Below, piece by piece: positions 35,474 to 43,463 of a DNA stretch of 64,000 nt. Source of the DNA: Pseudomonas cedrina subsp. cedrina (GTDB lineage: Bacteria > Pseudomonadota > Gammaproteobacteria > Pseudomonadales > Pseudomonadaceae); assembly GCF_001983175.1 (NCBI RefSeq), contig NZ_MNPW01000010.1, positions 62,001 through 126,000 of the forward strand, given 5' to 3'. A program made the position numbers and the translations under genes. How positions within the stretch are numbered: position 1 is the stretch's first letter; each line of letters opens with the position of its first letter. The notes below the pieces were generated by a model. The model was not told the origin of the DNA and did not search any database. It was given only the letters and a program-made list of their open reading frames with translations.

Positions 35474-35803
35474 TCAAATTTTCGAGGTGACCATGTCATA
35501 GGTTTTTCCTACATTCGGCCCTCCACGAGCGACATGGGCTGTGCCTTCCAGGCTGGCGAAAGTGTTGTTGAGTGTCTTCAGGCTCAGGGTGAGTTCAATC
35601 ACTTCCGGACTTATAGTCGTGGCTTGAAGATTAAAGTTTAAGGGCGCTTCAAAGGTGCCGATGATTGAAAAAATTAGGTTGAAATACGACATGGAACCTT
35701 GAGCCACTCGGGTGGAGGTGTCCCATGAAAGCGTTAGGAGGACATTATCGCTTGTTGCGTAATCATAGATACGGCCTGAATAAGTTCCGTTATGTAAGCT
35801 CAT
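35474..35803 (-). CDS. Hypothetical protein in low-GC stretch
   Basis: A 109-residue soluble protein without signal peptide, rich in Ser/Thr and alternating hydrophobic residues, suggesting a small beta-sandwich (NGTYSGRIYDYATSDN, TISPEVIELTLSLKTL). AAAGGA lies 8 bp before its ATG, supporting translation. Base composition is clearly more AT-rich than the neighbours, and it lies between fba and a decayed copy of the fba end, so it looks acquired. No family recognised. Confidence 0.6.
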   Translation of the reverse strand: MSLHNGTYSGRIYDYATSDNVLLTLSWDTSTRVAQGSMSYFNLIFSIIGTFEAPLNFNLQATTISPEVIELTLSLKTLNNTFASLEGTAHVARGGPNVGKTYDMVTSKI

Positions 35804-36091
35804 CTTTTTATCCTTTAATCAGTCCTTAGTTAAAGTACCCGTGATTAACACGCTTATGGCGCGTTCCTACAGGTTTCTGTCCGCAGTGCCATATTGAGGG
35901 CTGGGCCGGTTTTTACAACTGTCATAGTTAACAGGTTGTATCTTTTATTTTGAGATAACTAAAAGTGTTCTTATATCGTAGCGAATGAGTTTGCTTGAGC
36001 GTTATGGCACGAATTTTCAGATGGCTCTATTCCTGTATTGGAATAACGCATGTCAGGAGCTTGTCTATTATCGACGACGAACCCACGGTGT
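35804..36091. other. AT-rich gap without recognisable gene
   Basis: About 290 bp of low-GC sequence upstream of the hypothetical gene. It should hold that gene's promoter; an open frame begins at 35985 but only runs into the fba remnant and has no credible start signal. Confidence 0.5.
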
Positions 36092-36263
36092 ACGGTCTAA
36101 TGACGACCAATCCGAGCGAGTTGATCCGCGTAAGTTCTTTGGTTCGACGGTGACGGTGATGCGTGATATGAGTTTGCGCGGTATGAGGCGTTTGGTACGT
36201 AATGCTTCAAAGAGCAAGCCGATTCGTTGGAAGCGATGTGTCAGCATTACCTGAAAGGTGAAT
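36092..36263 (+). pseudogene. Decayed duplicate of the fba 3' end
   Basis: Aligns base by base to about 35224-35415 in fba: ACCAATCCGAGCGAG, CCGCGTAAGTT, GCGGTATGAGGCGTTTGG, CGTTGGAAGCGATGT and AAAGGTGAATTAA are shared with small changes. Translation pieces DPRKFFGSTVTVMRD, RYEAFGT and SLEAM..HYLKGEL are readable only by switching frames, because of single-base deletions near 36120 and 36176 and a loss of about six bases near 36200. There is no promoter or N-terminal part; it cannot make aldolase. Confidence 0.85.
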
Positions 36264-36278
36264 TAAGCCTTCGGCGTT

Positions 36279-36306
36279 TAAAAAAGAAACCCGCAGCGAT
36301 GCGGGC
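36279..36306 (-). terminator. Intrinsic terminator of the small minus-strand gene
   Basis: On the minus strand GCCCGCATCGCTGCGGG is followed by TTTCTTTTTT, 13 bp after the stop at 36319. On the other strand it sits where the fba-type terminator would be in the duplicated copy. Confidence 0.82.
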
Positions 36307-36318
36307 TTCTGGGTTTGA

Positions 36319-36610
36319 TCAGGCCGAGTGAGGCGTATCAAAACCACGATGTTCGATCACGCGGAACACATCACTGACATCCTGCACCAGAATACGCGCC
36401 GTATTGGTCACATTGTTCAAATCGCGCTCGGCGAAGTCCGGCAGGCTGGAGCAGGCCATCAGGTTGAGGTGTTCGAGGGCGGCGTTGAGGCGTTCGCGCA
36501 GGCAGGCGTGAAGGTCGCGCAATGGGGCGGCGCTGTCGATCAAAAGCACGGGGGTGTCGGTAGCGGTTTCGGTGCAAGGGTAAAACGGCGGGGTGGAAGT
36601 TGGTTGTTCA
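36319..36610 (-). pseudogene. Small hypothetical gene, probably frameshifted
   Basis: A good start, ATG at 36610 with AAGGA before it, reads MNNQLPPRRFTLAPKPLPTPP and then hits a stop. The next frame continues sensibly as VLLIDSAAPLRDLHACLRER to the stop at 36319 (EHLNLMACSSLPDFAERDLN...). The join falls on a run of five G (36550-36554, C on the coding strand); one extra base would restore a 97-residue protein. Either a true frameshift, a sequencing error in the run, or start at an internal GTG. It resembles the small helical proteins common in pseudomonad accessory regions. Function unknown. Confidence 0.6.
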
Positions 36611-36639
36611 TGGCAAATCCTTAACTCGAAAGAAGAATG

Positions 36640-36742
36640 GCCACCGTTTGCTGCGAAACAAATGGGGTGGCAGCTGTACGCGGGTTCGCAGACCGAGGAG
36701 TTAAGACCCGGCAGACCCGAGGGTCTCCCACGCACAGCCGCC
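36640..36742 (-). ncRNA. Structured leader upstream of the small gene
   Basis: On the minus strand: GGCGGCTGT (36734-36742) pairs with ACAGCTGCC (36669-36677); inside lies the hairpin AGACCC-TC-GGGTCT (36713-36726); next, GCCACC (36666-36671) pairs with GGTGGC (36640-36645), enclosing GTTT...AAAC. The last stem ends 30 nt before the ATG at 36610. Looks like a folded 5' leader; no family name can be given. Confidence 0.5.
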
Positions 36743-36926
36743 ATAACAAAGACGGCCGGCGGCTGGGAGCCTGGGCTGTTTTTGACGGGTGCGGAATTAA
36801 CTCTGTAGGGCTGCGAAACCCTATCGCCGATCACTGCCGGCGACGGGGCGAACTATAAGCGCCGCCCAGATTCACCGCAACGGCCCTGTAGGACGAACAC
36901 CAGCCCCTCAGGCAAAGGAGATTTAC

Positions 36927-37210
36927 TGTGGGAGCCGGGCTTGCCCGCGATGGCGGTGGGTCAGTCACCTATTGCGTCTGCTGATACACCACCATTGCGG
37001 CCTAGCTATCTACCTAATTTTCAACGGCTGAAAAATCTCGCCGTAGTGAGCGGGCTTGCCCCGCGCTGGGCTGCGAAGCGGCCCCAATAAAGACACCGTC
37101 GAACTTCAGGTAGATCTCGTTCGCCTGGGTTGGGGCTGCTTCGCAGCCCAGCGCGGGGCAAGCCCGCTCACTACAAAGATGTGTCGGTATCCATGGACAT
37201 CGCGGGCAGG
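36927..37210. repeat. Composite nested palindrome, copy C
   Basis: A REP at 36927-36955, a middle CTATCTACC / GGTATCC pair and an inner inverted pair at 37043-37174 with arms GTAGTGAGCGGGCTTGCCCC. The right outer REP is degenerate (CGCGGGCAGGCCCGACTGG). It takes up much of the 820-bp gap before the lipoprotein; 36743-36926 and 37211-37432 hold small hairpins but no gene. Confidence 0.82.
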
Positions 37211-37432
37211 CCCGACTGGCGCAGTTGATCGGCGGTGGATCATCCCTGCGCGATCATGGGACGATGCCTACGGCTTATTCATCCGGGCAACACCGAGGTC
37301 ACGTGGGGTTTGAAAAAAAGATCGTTATAGCCGCTATCACGAATCTGTCTATCAGCCTGTCAGGGTTCACAGTTACGCCATCGCTCTGCGTTGTTCACAG
37401 TGCAGCTGATGACGCAATCGGAGAGTGAACTC

Positions 37433-37858
37433 ATGAGGCTTTTTGAAAAATCCTGTTATGTACTTGCAAGCCTTACGCTCGTGACATTAACCGCGTGTAC
37501 CCAACAACCCCTTGTCGGACCAACCATGTGCCCCGCCCTTACCGCGATTGTGGAGCAGAAGGAAAACATGGGGTTCAGCTATATCTCTATTGCACCTGGG
37601 GGCGGCTGGAACGGAGAGAACCCCTACGCAACAACGGGCCTGCTCAAGCGTCTCAAATTTGTTTCCGCAGCGATCAGGACCGGTCAGGCCGGCTCCTTTG
37701 TCGCCTGTGATTACGAAGGCCCTGAACAATTTGATTTCCTGCGCATGTCCCGACGCTTCATCTCGCTTCCCAAGCCGGTCGGGCCAAATTGGGACAGCAA
37801 TGCCTTTTGCAAGCCAGCATCCGGTTTGGTAACGGATTGTAAATTTGACAGTTTGTGA
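37433..37858 (+). CDS. Hypothetical lipoprotein, DUF3757-like
   Basis: A 141-residue protein with a signal peptide and lipobox LTAC (about residue 22). The mature part has an even cysteine count and the pattern CPALTAI...W.GENP...FVSAAI...VACDYEG, which resembles DUF3757 proteins. GGAGAG lies 9 bp before the ATG at 37433. AT content is raised compared with housekeeping neighbours. Function unknown; family call moderate. Confidence 0.65.
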   Translation: MRLFEKSCYVLASLTLVTLTACTQQPLVGPTMCPALTAIVEQKENMGFSYISIAPGGGWNGENPYATTGLLKRLKFVSAAIRTGQAGSFVACDYEGPEQFDFLRMSRRFISLPKPVGPNWDSNAFCKPASGLVTDCKFDSL

Positions 37859-37939
37859 GGTCGAACAGGGCAAATCGAGACCCAGGTCGCGGTTCTGCCC
37901 TGAAGCGCCGTGGGAGCCATCGCAGATGCGAATCAGCGT

Positions 37940-38605
37940 CTAGTCGTGATCAATATCCAACTTCTCAAACGTCACCTTCGCCCCCTCGTTGGTATCCCCG
38001 CTGTTGTCCTGCACATACACGCCCGCCTTGAAATACAGCGGCTTTGACGCCCACGCGGCGCCGATGCGCTCGTTCCATTCCTTGTCGGCGGCGTACACGG
38101 CGAGCAGTCCGGCTTTGTTCAGGTTGATCACGTAGGTGAAGCTTTTTTGCAGCGGCACATTGGACGCGACGGTGATCACGCGGCTTTCGTCTTCGTCCGG
38201 GCGCATGCGCACTTTGGCGACGATGTTGCCGGTCTGGGTCTTTTCCTTGAACTGATATTCGAGTTTGATCAGCGGTTTCTGGCTGTCGTAGGCATGGATC
38301 TGCCCGATCACGATCTTGCCGGTGGACGGCACCTGATTGACTGTCAACGTGGCGCGCAGGAAGTTGTCCGCCTCCGGATAGGTCCAGTTGCGCAGGCGTC
38401 CATCGGCGTAGGTTTCGCGCAGTTCACTGCGTGGGTAAATGGCGTTTTCCGTACGGGTGCCGGTGACGGGTGTCCAGAATTGCACGTTGCTGCCTTCGGC
38501 CTGGAAATATTGGTCCTTGAAGCCGCTCATCAGCCTGGGGGTTTGGATGGTTGTGGGCGGGGAGCCGACGGGAATGCTGAGGTTCCAGGTGGATAGGTCG
38601 ATCAT
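37940..38605 (-). CDS. Alginate lyase, polysaccharide lyase family 7
   Basis: A 221-residue PL7 lyase with all three family signatures: YPRSELRE (substrate-binding Arg and Glu), GQIHAYD (catalytic Gln/His) and YFKAGVYVQDN (catalytic Tyr). These residues cleave alginate by beta-elimination. The ATG at 38605 gives MIDLSTWNLSIP, the usual PL7 domain start, with AAAAGG before it; there is no signal peptide, and the 54 codons upstream in frame do not encode one either. Secretion would have to be by another route, or the enzyme acts on oligomers inside the cell. No alginate biosynthesis genes lie nearby. Confidence 0.88.
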   Translation of the reverse strand: MIDLSTWNLSIPVGSPPTTIQTPRLMSGFKDQYFQAEGSNVQFWTPVTGTRTENAIYPRSELRETYADGRLRNWTYPEADNFLRATLTVNQVPSTGKIVIGQIHAYDSQKPLIKLEYQFKEKTQTGNIVAKVRMRPDEDESRVITVASNVPLQKSFTYVINLNKAGLLAVYAADKEWNERIGAAWASKPLYFKAGVYVQDNSGDTNEGAKVTFEKLDIDHD

Positions 38606-38918
38606 GGCGTAGGCCTTTTTTACAGATGGGTGTAGGCATTGGCCCTTGGGCCAGACAGGTTCTTTATAGGTGGTGTTAACCAAATTGTTAAACGTCGGCT
38701 GGCAATTTATTGGCGTCAGGGAAGTGTCAAAAAGCCATGTTTCCCAGTATCCGTGGGCTTCAGGCACTGACCGTTAGTCGGCTTCCTGAAAATTGGCGCA
38801 ATGATGGCACTGAGGTTACTTCTGATTTTTTGATGCCGGGGCTAGAGTGAGGCCTCAGTGTTTGTCCGGGTTTTACCCTAGAAGTGACCGGAGCAGCTCC
38901 TTAAGGAAGAGACGTAGC
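38606..38918. other. Gap between PL7 lyase and signalling gene
   Basis: 313 bp between divergent genes. AT-rich in its left half; it must hold both promoters, but no clear palindrome or consensus promoter is seen. Confidence 0.5.
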
Positions 38919-41024
38919 ATGGAATGCGCTCCACACCACGGCGATGGCGATTCGGTTCTTTTGGTGGTCGATGATTACCCGGAAAACCTCATCAGCATGC
39001 GCGCGCTTTTACAGCGCGAAGATTGGCAGGTCATCACCGCAGGCTCCGGCCTTGAAGCGCTCGAATTATTGCTGGTGCACGAAGTCGACCTGGTGCTGCT
39101 GGATGTGATGATGCCCGGCATGGACGGCTTTGAAGTCGCGCGCTTCATGCGTGGCAGCCAGCGCACGCGGATGACGCCGATCATCTTTCTCAGCGCCGAC
39201 GCCCAGTCGCCGGCCGCCGTGCTGGAAGGTTATGCCAGTGGCGCCATCGATTACCTGCTAAAGCCTTTCGACCCGCAGATTCTCAAGCCCAAGATCGAAG
39301 CGCTGCTGGAGCACCAGCGCAATCGCCGGGCTTTGCAGCGCTTGAGCCATGACCTGGAGTCGGCCCGGGCCTTCAATGCCTCGGTGCTCGACAACGCTTC
39401 CGAAGGCATCCTGGTGGTCAGCGATGCAGGCGTGATCGAGTACGCCAACCCGGCGATTTCACGGTTGCTCAATGCCACCGTGGACGAGTTGCAGCGCCAG
39501 CAATTCCTGAGTTTCCTGCAGAAGCCCCATGTGCCGGCCTGGCTGGAGTCGCAGATGTACGCCAGTTACCGCAAGGGTGAAACCTGGCGCCTGCATGATG
39601 CGATCCTGCGCACCCGCCGTGGCCAGCAGGTGCCGGTGGCGTTGTCCTGCGCGCCGCTGCCCTCCGAGCAAAGGGCCATGGTGGTGACGGTGCTGGACAT
39701 GTCCGAGGTGCGCCACTTGCATCAGCAGCTGGAGTTCCAGGCGGTCACGGACCCCCTGACCGGGCTGCTGAACCGGCGCGGTTTTCACCAGGCGGTGGAG
39801 AACAGCTTGCTGCGCAGCGAACGGGCCGAGCAGTCCCTGGTGTTGCTGTACCTGGACCTGGACGGCTTCAAGCGGGTCAACGATTCCCTGGGCCATGACG
39901 CCGGCGACCGGGTACTGCGCTGGGTGTCGGAGCAATTGCAGGGGTGCCTGCGCTCCTACGACATCCTCGGGCGCATGGGCGGGGATGAATTTACCGCGCT
40001 GCTGGAGCTGGAATTTCCTGAGCAGGCGGCGAAGATTGCGGAAAAACTGATCGAACGGGTGTCGATCTGCCAACAGGTGGATGGCCTGGATGTGATGCTC
40101 GGCGTCAGCATCGGCATCGCCACTTTTCCGGATTGCGGCGCGGATCTGAATGGCCTGCTGCGCGCGGCCGACATCGCCATGTACGAAGCCAAGCGTGCGG
40201 GCCGTCAGCAATATCGCTATTACGACCAGGAAATGAACGGCCGCGCCCGTTCACGCCTGATGCTCGAAGACAGCGTGCGCACGGCGATACAGGACAAGGA
40301 CTTCACCTTGGTGTTCCAGCCCCAGGTCTCGCTGGACGACGGGCGTTTGCGTGGCGTCGAGGCCTTGTTGCGCTGGCAGCATCCCAGTGTTGGCGATGTG
40401 CCGCCGGGGTTGTTTCTGCCCTTGCTGGAAGAGGCCCGCCTGATCAGCCAACTGAGCACCTGGATCTACCAGCAGGTCGCTGCCCAGCGCCAGGCCTGGC
40501 AAGCCATGTTCGATGACGAGCTGGTGTTGAGCATGAGCTTGAGCAGCAACCAGTTCTGTATGCCCAACCTGGCGAACCAACTGCAGCAGGTACTCGAACG
40601 ACATGGGTTGCAAGGGCGCCAGTTGGAGGTGGAAATCAGCGAAGAAAGCTTGATGAACAACCTCGAGGAATCGACCAAGCAGCTCAAGTTGCTGCGTCAA
40701 ATCGGCGTGCGTACCGCCCTCGACGACTTCGGCCTGGGCCACTGTTCCCTGGCGCATCTGCGTGACCTGGCCTTCGACACCCTCAAGCTCGACCCGCAGT
40801 TGGTCGCGCGCCTGCCAGGCTCTACGCGGGACGCGGTCATGGCGCGAAGCATTATCGAGCTGTGCGGGCATTTTGACGTGGCGGTGGTGGCTGAGGGCGT
40901 GCAAACCCAGGAGCAAGCCCAATGGCTCAAGGCTAATGGTTGCGCGTTTATGCAAGGCCCGTTGGCGGCGCAACCATTGATGGCCGGTGAAGTGGCCGAC
41001 TGGTCGCGCGCCCGGCTGCGCTGA
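38919..41024 (+). CDS. Response regulator with PAS, GGDEF and EAL domains
   Basis: A 701-residue cyclic-di-GMP protein. Receiver domain (residues 10-130) with phospho-acceptor Asp62 in LLDVMMPGMDG and Lys115; PAS domain (about 150-262); GGDEF domain with intact GGDEF at 354-358 and an RxxD inhibitory site (RSYD, 345-348) exactly five residues before it; EAL domain with EAL at 481-483, DD at 602-603, Lys623 and Glu659. The Asn that normally binds metal in the VNLS motif is Ser540 here, so phosphodiesterase activity may be weak. AAGGAAG precedes the ATG at 38919. No histidine kinase gene is adjacent. Confidence 0.93.
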   Translation: MECAPHHGDGDSVLLVVDDYPENLISMRALLQREDWQVITAGSGLEALELLLVHEVDLVLLDVMMPGMDGFEVARFMRGSQRTRMTPIIFLSADAQSPAAVLEGYASGAIDYLLKPFDPQILKPKIEALLEHQRNRRALQRLSHDLESARAFNASVLDNASEGILVVSDAGVIEYANPAISRLLNATVDELQRQQFLSFLQKPHVPAWLESQMYASYRKGETWRLHDAILRTRRGQQVPVALSCAPLPSEQRAMVVTVLDMSEVRHLHQQLEFQAVTDPLTGLLNRRGFHQAVENSLLRSERAEQSLVLLYLDLDGFKRVNDSLGHDAGDRVLRWVSEQLQGCLRSYDILGRMGGDEFTALLELEFPEQAAKIAEKLIERVSICQQVDGLDVMLGVSIGIATFPDCGADLNGLLRAADIAMYEAKRAGRQQYRYYDQEMNGRARSRLMLEDSVRTAIQDKDFTLVFQPQVSLDDGRLRGVEALLRWQHPSVGDVPPGLFLPLLEEARLISQLSTWIYQQVAAQRQAWQAMFDDELVLSMSLSSNQFCMPNLANQLQQVLERHGLQGRQLEVEISEESLMNNLEESTKQLKLLRQIGVRTALDDFGLGHCSLAHLRDLAFDTLKLDPQLVARLPGSTRDAVMARSIIELCGHFDVAVVAEGVQTQEQAQWLKANGCAFMQGPLAAQPLMAGEVADWSRARLR

Positions 41025-41066
41025 ATTCGCTACACTGGCGCCCATCCGAACCTTGTTGCAGACCCC

Positions 41067-41567
41067 ATGACCGCGCTGAAGTATCTCCAGGCCTATCCCG
41101 CAGCCCTCCAAGAGCAGGTACGCCAACTGATCGCCAAGGACCAGTTGGGTGCTTACCTGGAGCAACGTTACCCCGAACGCCACGCCGTGCAGAGTGACAA
41201 GGCCCTGTATGCCTACGCGCTGGCCTTGAAGCAGGAACACCTGCGCAATGCGCCGGCCATCGACAAAGTGCTGTTCGATAACCGCCTGGACCTGACTCAT
41301 CGCGCCCTCGGCCTGCACACCACGATTTCGCGGGTGCAGGGCGGCAACCTGAAGTCCAAGAAAGAAATCCGCATCGCCGCGCTGTTCAAGGAAGCCGCGC
41401 CGCAGTTCCTGCGCATGATCGTGGTTCACGAACTGGCACACTTTAAGGAATCGGACCACAACAAGGCGTTCTACAAACTCTGTGAGCACATGATGCCGGG
41501 CTACCACCAGGTGGAATTCGACCTGCGCGTGTACCTCACTTATCGCGACCTGCAGGGCAAGCCCTGA
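41067..41567 (+). CDS. YgjP-like metal-dependent hydrolase
   Basis: A 166-residue protein with the zinc motif HELAH (VVHELAHFKESDH), and a later His in LCEHMMPGYH, fitting the YgjP/DUF45 metallopeptidase group. No signal peptide, so cytoplasmic. Substrate unknown. It lies between the GGDEF-EAL gene and a small winged-helix gene, with 19 bp to the latter, suggesting co-transcription. Confidence 0.85.
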   Translation: MTALKYLQAYPAALQEQVRQLIAKDQLGAYLEQRYPERHAVQSDKALYAYALALKQEHLRNAPAIDKVLFDNRLDLTHRALGLHTTISRVQGGNLKSKKEIRIAALFKEAAPQFLRMIVVHELAHFKESDHNKAFYKLCEHMMPGYHQVEFDLRVYLTYRDLQGKP

Positions 41568-41586
41568 CCACACAAGGCGACCGACC

Positions 41587-41883
41587 ATGGATGTGAGCAA
41601 GACCAAGAGCAGCTTCTACCGCCGCCTATACGTGGCGTACCTGATCGACAGCGGCCAGGCCAGCAGTGTGCCTGCACTCACCGACGCCACGGGCATGCCC
41701 CGGCGCACGGCGCAGGATACGATTGCGGCGTTGGCTGATTTGGATATTGTGTGTGAGTTCGAGCAGGAGGATGGCGCCCGCAACCATGCGGGGCATTATC
41801 GGATTCGCGATTGGGGGGCGATTGACCGGCGGTGGATCGAGGTGAACCTGGGGCAGATCAAGCAGGTGCTGGGCTATCCCTGA
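41587..41883 (+). CDS. Small winged helix-turn-helix protein
   Basis: A 98-residue protein with an HTH-like segment (VPALTDATGMPRRTAQDTIAALADLDIVCEFEQ) and a beta-wing, followed by a short C-terminal part (HYRIRDWGAIDRRWIE). It may bind DNA, but no effector domain exists. It follows the YgjP-like gene by 19 bp. Confidence 0.78.
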   Translation: MDVSKTKSSFYRRLYVAYLIDSGQASSVPALTDATGMPRRTAQDTIAALADLDIVCEFEQEDGARNHAGHYRIRDWGAIDRRWIEVNLGQIKQVLGYP

Positions 41884-41908
41884 GGTCAGGTGGTGACTGA
41901 TCCGGCGC

Positions 41909-41983
41909 TATCGCGGGCAAGCCCGGCTCCCACATTTTGACCGTGTGAACCCGATCCAATGTGGGAGCTGGCTTGCCTGCGAA
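41909..41983. repeat. REPIN
   Basis: Inverted REP arms of mixed subtype between the winged-helix gene and the convergent acetyltransferase gene. Confidence 0.9.
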
Positions 41984-41990
41984 GAGGCCC

Positions 41991-42443
41991 TCAAATACGC
42001 CGCATACCGATATGTGGAATGTCGTCCTCCAAGTATTCCTCACCCGCCACCACAAACCCATACCGCCCGTAATACCCCTGCAAATGCGCCTGGGCCGACA
42101 GAAATATCGGCGTATCCGGCCAGATCTCTTCAATCTGCTTGAGCGTCTCCTCCATCATCCGATGCCCCAGCCCGGTGCCGCGCGCCACCGGTGCCACGAT
42201 CACCCGGCCGATCACCACATCGCCGCCCTGGGTTTCCGGATCCAGCAGGCGCAGGTAGGCCACCAGCGCGTCATCCTGCCAGGCCATCAGGTGGTGGGTA
42301 TCGCCCGACAGGTCCTGCCCGTCGATGTCCTGGTAGACACATTTCTGCTCGACAACAAAGACCTGGTTGCGCAGGTGCAGGATGGCGTAAAGCTGCTCTT
42401 TGCCAAGATCAGCGTGATGTTTACAGACCCATTCAACCGTCAT
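41991..42443 (-). CDS. ElaA-type GNAT acetyltransferase
   Basis: A 150-residue GNAT protein of the ElaA family. N-terminal part LYAILHLRNQVFVVEQKCVYQDIDGQD is the ElaA hallmark; acetyl-CoA binding motif A is VIVAPVARGTGLGHRMMEE. The ATG at 42443 gives the usual start. Target unknown. Confidence 0.92.
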   Translation of the reverse strand: MTVEWVCKHHADLGKEQLYAILHLRNQVFVVEQKCVYQDIDGQDLSGDTHHLMAWQDDALVAYLRLLDPETQGGDVVIGRVIVAPVARGTGLGHRMMEETLKQIEEIWPDTPIFLSAQAHLQGYYGRYGFVVAGEEYLEDDIPHIGMRRI

Positions 42444-42631
42444 GGCGTGTTCCCTTGTCAATGTCTGCTGCCGATAGTAAGCGCAGCAGGCAACGCTGTC
42501 TAAATGAGCTATTTTTGTGAATGACGTCAATTTGCCATCATTGAGTGCCTGCGCGACCGGTTTCTTTGTGTAATCTGAGCTACTGTTAGCCCCTCGGGCC
42601 CCACCCGAGCCCGCCCGCCAAGGACTTGAGC

Positions 42632-43369
42632 ATGCCGCGATTCTCTCGTGCCGTTGCTTTGATTGGAGTGTTGCTGCTGGCCCAGCCGGCCTTTGCACAG
42701 CGTCTGCGGCTGGTAGCGGATGCATGGCCGCCTTTTACCGATGCCACCTTGATCAACGGCGGGCTGGCCACCGATATCGTCAGCACTGCCCTGGCCCGGG
42801 CGGGTTACGCCAGTGACTTTGAGCAGGTGCCCTGGGCACGCGCGCTGATGGGCGTGGGTGATGGGCGCTATGACGTGCTGGTCAATGCCTGGTACGACAA
42901 CGCCCGCACGCAGTTGGGCGAGTTCTCCAGTGAGTACCTGCTCAACCGCGTGCGTTTCATCAAGCGTCGCGATGATCCCCTCCAGTTCCACAACCTTGAG
43001 CAACTGCACGACTACCCGATCGCCGTGGTGCGCGGGTATGCCTATTCGGCGGCGTTTGATGGCGATGCGCAGTTGCAGAAAATTCCTGTACACAACTTCG
43101 CCATGGCCGTGCGCATGCTGGCGGCGCAGCGGGTGCGGCTGACGTTGGAGGATGAATATGTGGCGCGTTACTACCTGTCACGCGAGTCCGCGCGGGTGCG
43201 CGATGCGGTGGAATTCCTGCCCACGCCGCTGAGCGAAAACAGCCTGCATATCCTGGTCAGCCTCAAGCACCCCGAGCATGCGCGGATCGTTGCCGGGTTT
43301 GACCGAGAGATTGCCAAAATGAAGGCGGATGGCAGTTATGCGCGGTTGATGAAGCAGCATGGGATGTAG
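42632..43369 (+). CDS. Orphan periplasmic substrate-binding protein
   Basis: A 245-residue family 3 binding protein. Signal peptide 1-22 ends QPAFA; the mature start LRLVADAWPPFTD is family-typical. AAGGA lies 7 bp before the ATG at 42632. No transporter genes are adjacent. It is the second orphan of this type in the window (the other is at 12258-13049) and shares its short length and N-terminal pattern, but the two are clearly diverged. Ligand unknown. Confidence 0.8.
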   Translation: MPRFSRAVALIGVLLLAQPAFAQRLRLVADAWPPFTDATLINGGLATDIVSTALARAGYASDFEQVPWARALMGVGDGRYDVLVNAWYDNARTQLGEFSSEYLLNRVRFIKRRDDPLQFHNLEQLHDYPIAVVRGYAYSAAFDGDAQLQKIPVHNFAMAVRMLAAQRVRLTLEDEYVARYYLSRESARVRDAVEFLPTPLSENSLHILVSLKHPEHARIVAGFDREIAKMKADGSYARLMKQHGM

Positions 43370-43385
43370 TGTCCTTGCGGACCTC

Positions 43386-43460
43386 ATCGCAGGCAAGCCA
43401 GCTCCCACATTTGACTGAGTACACAATCAAAATTGTGGGAGCTGGCTTGCCTGCGATAGC
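43386..43460. repeat. REPIN
   Basis: Inverted GCAGGCAAGCCAGCTCCCAC arms with a loop of about 30 bp, close kin of the element at 426-500. Confidence 0.92.
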
Positions 43461-43463
43461 GAT

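Noticed and set aside
35985..36254. An 89-codon open frame across the fba remnant
   Set aside because: It reads out of frame through the duplicated fba sequence and has no ribosome site; it is a product of decay.
36319..36834. A longer version (171 codons) of the small minus-strand gene
   Set aside because: Its first half translates the folded leader region and has no credible start signal.
38606..38767. N-terminal extension of the PL7 lyase
   Set aside because: The 54 added residues form neither a signal peptide nor a known domain, and the downstream ATG has a better ribosome site and family-typical start.
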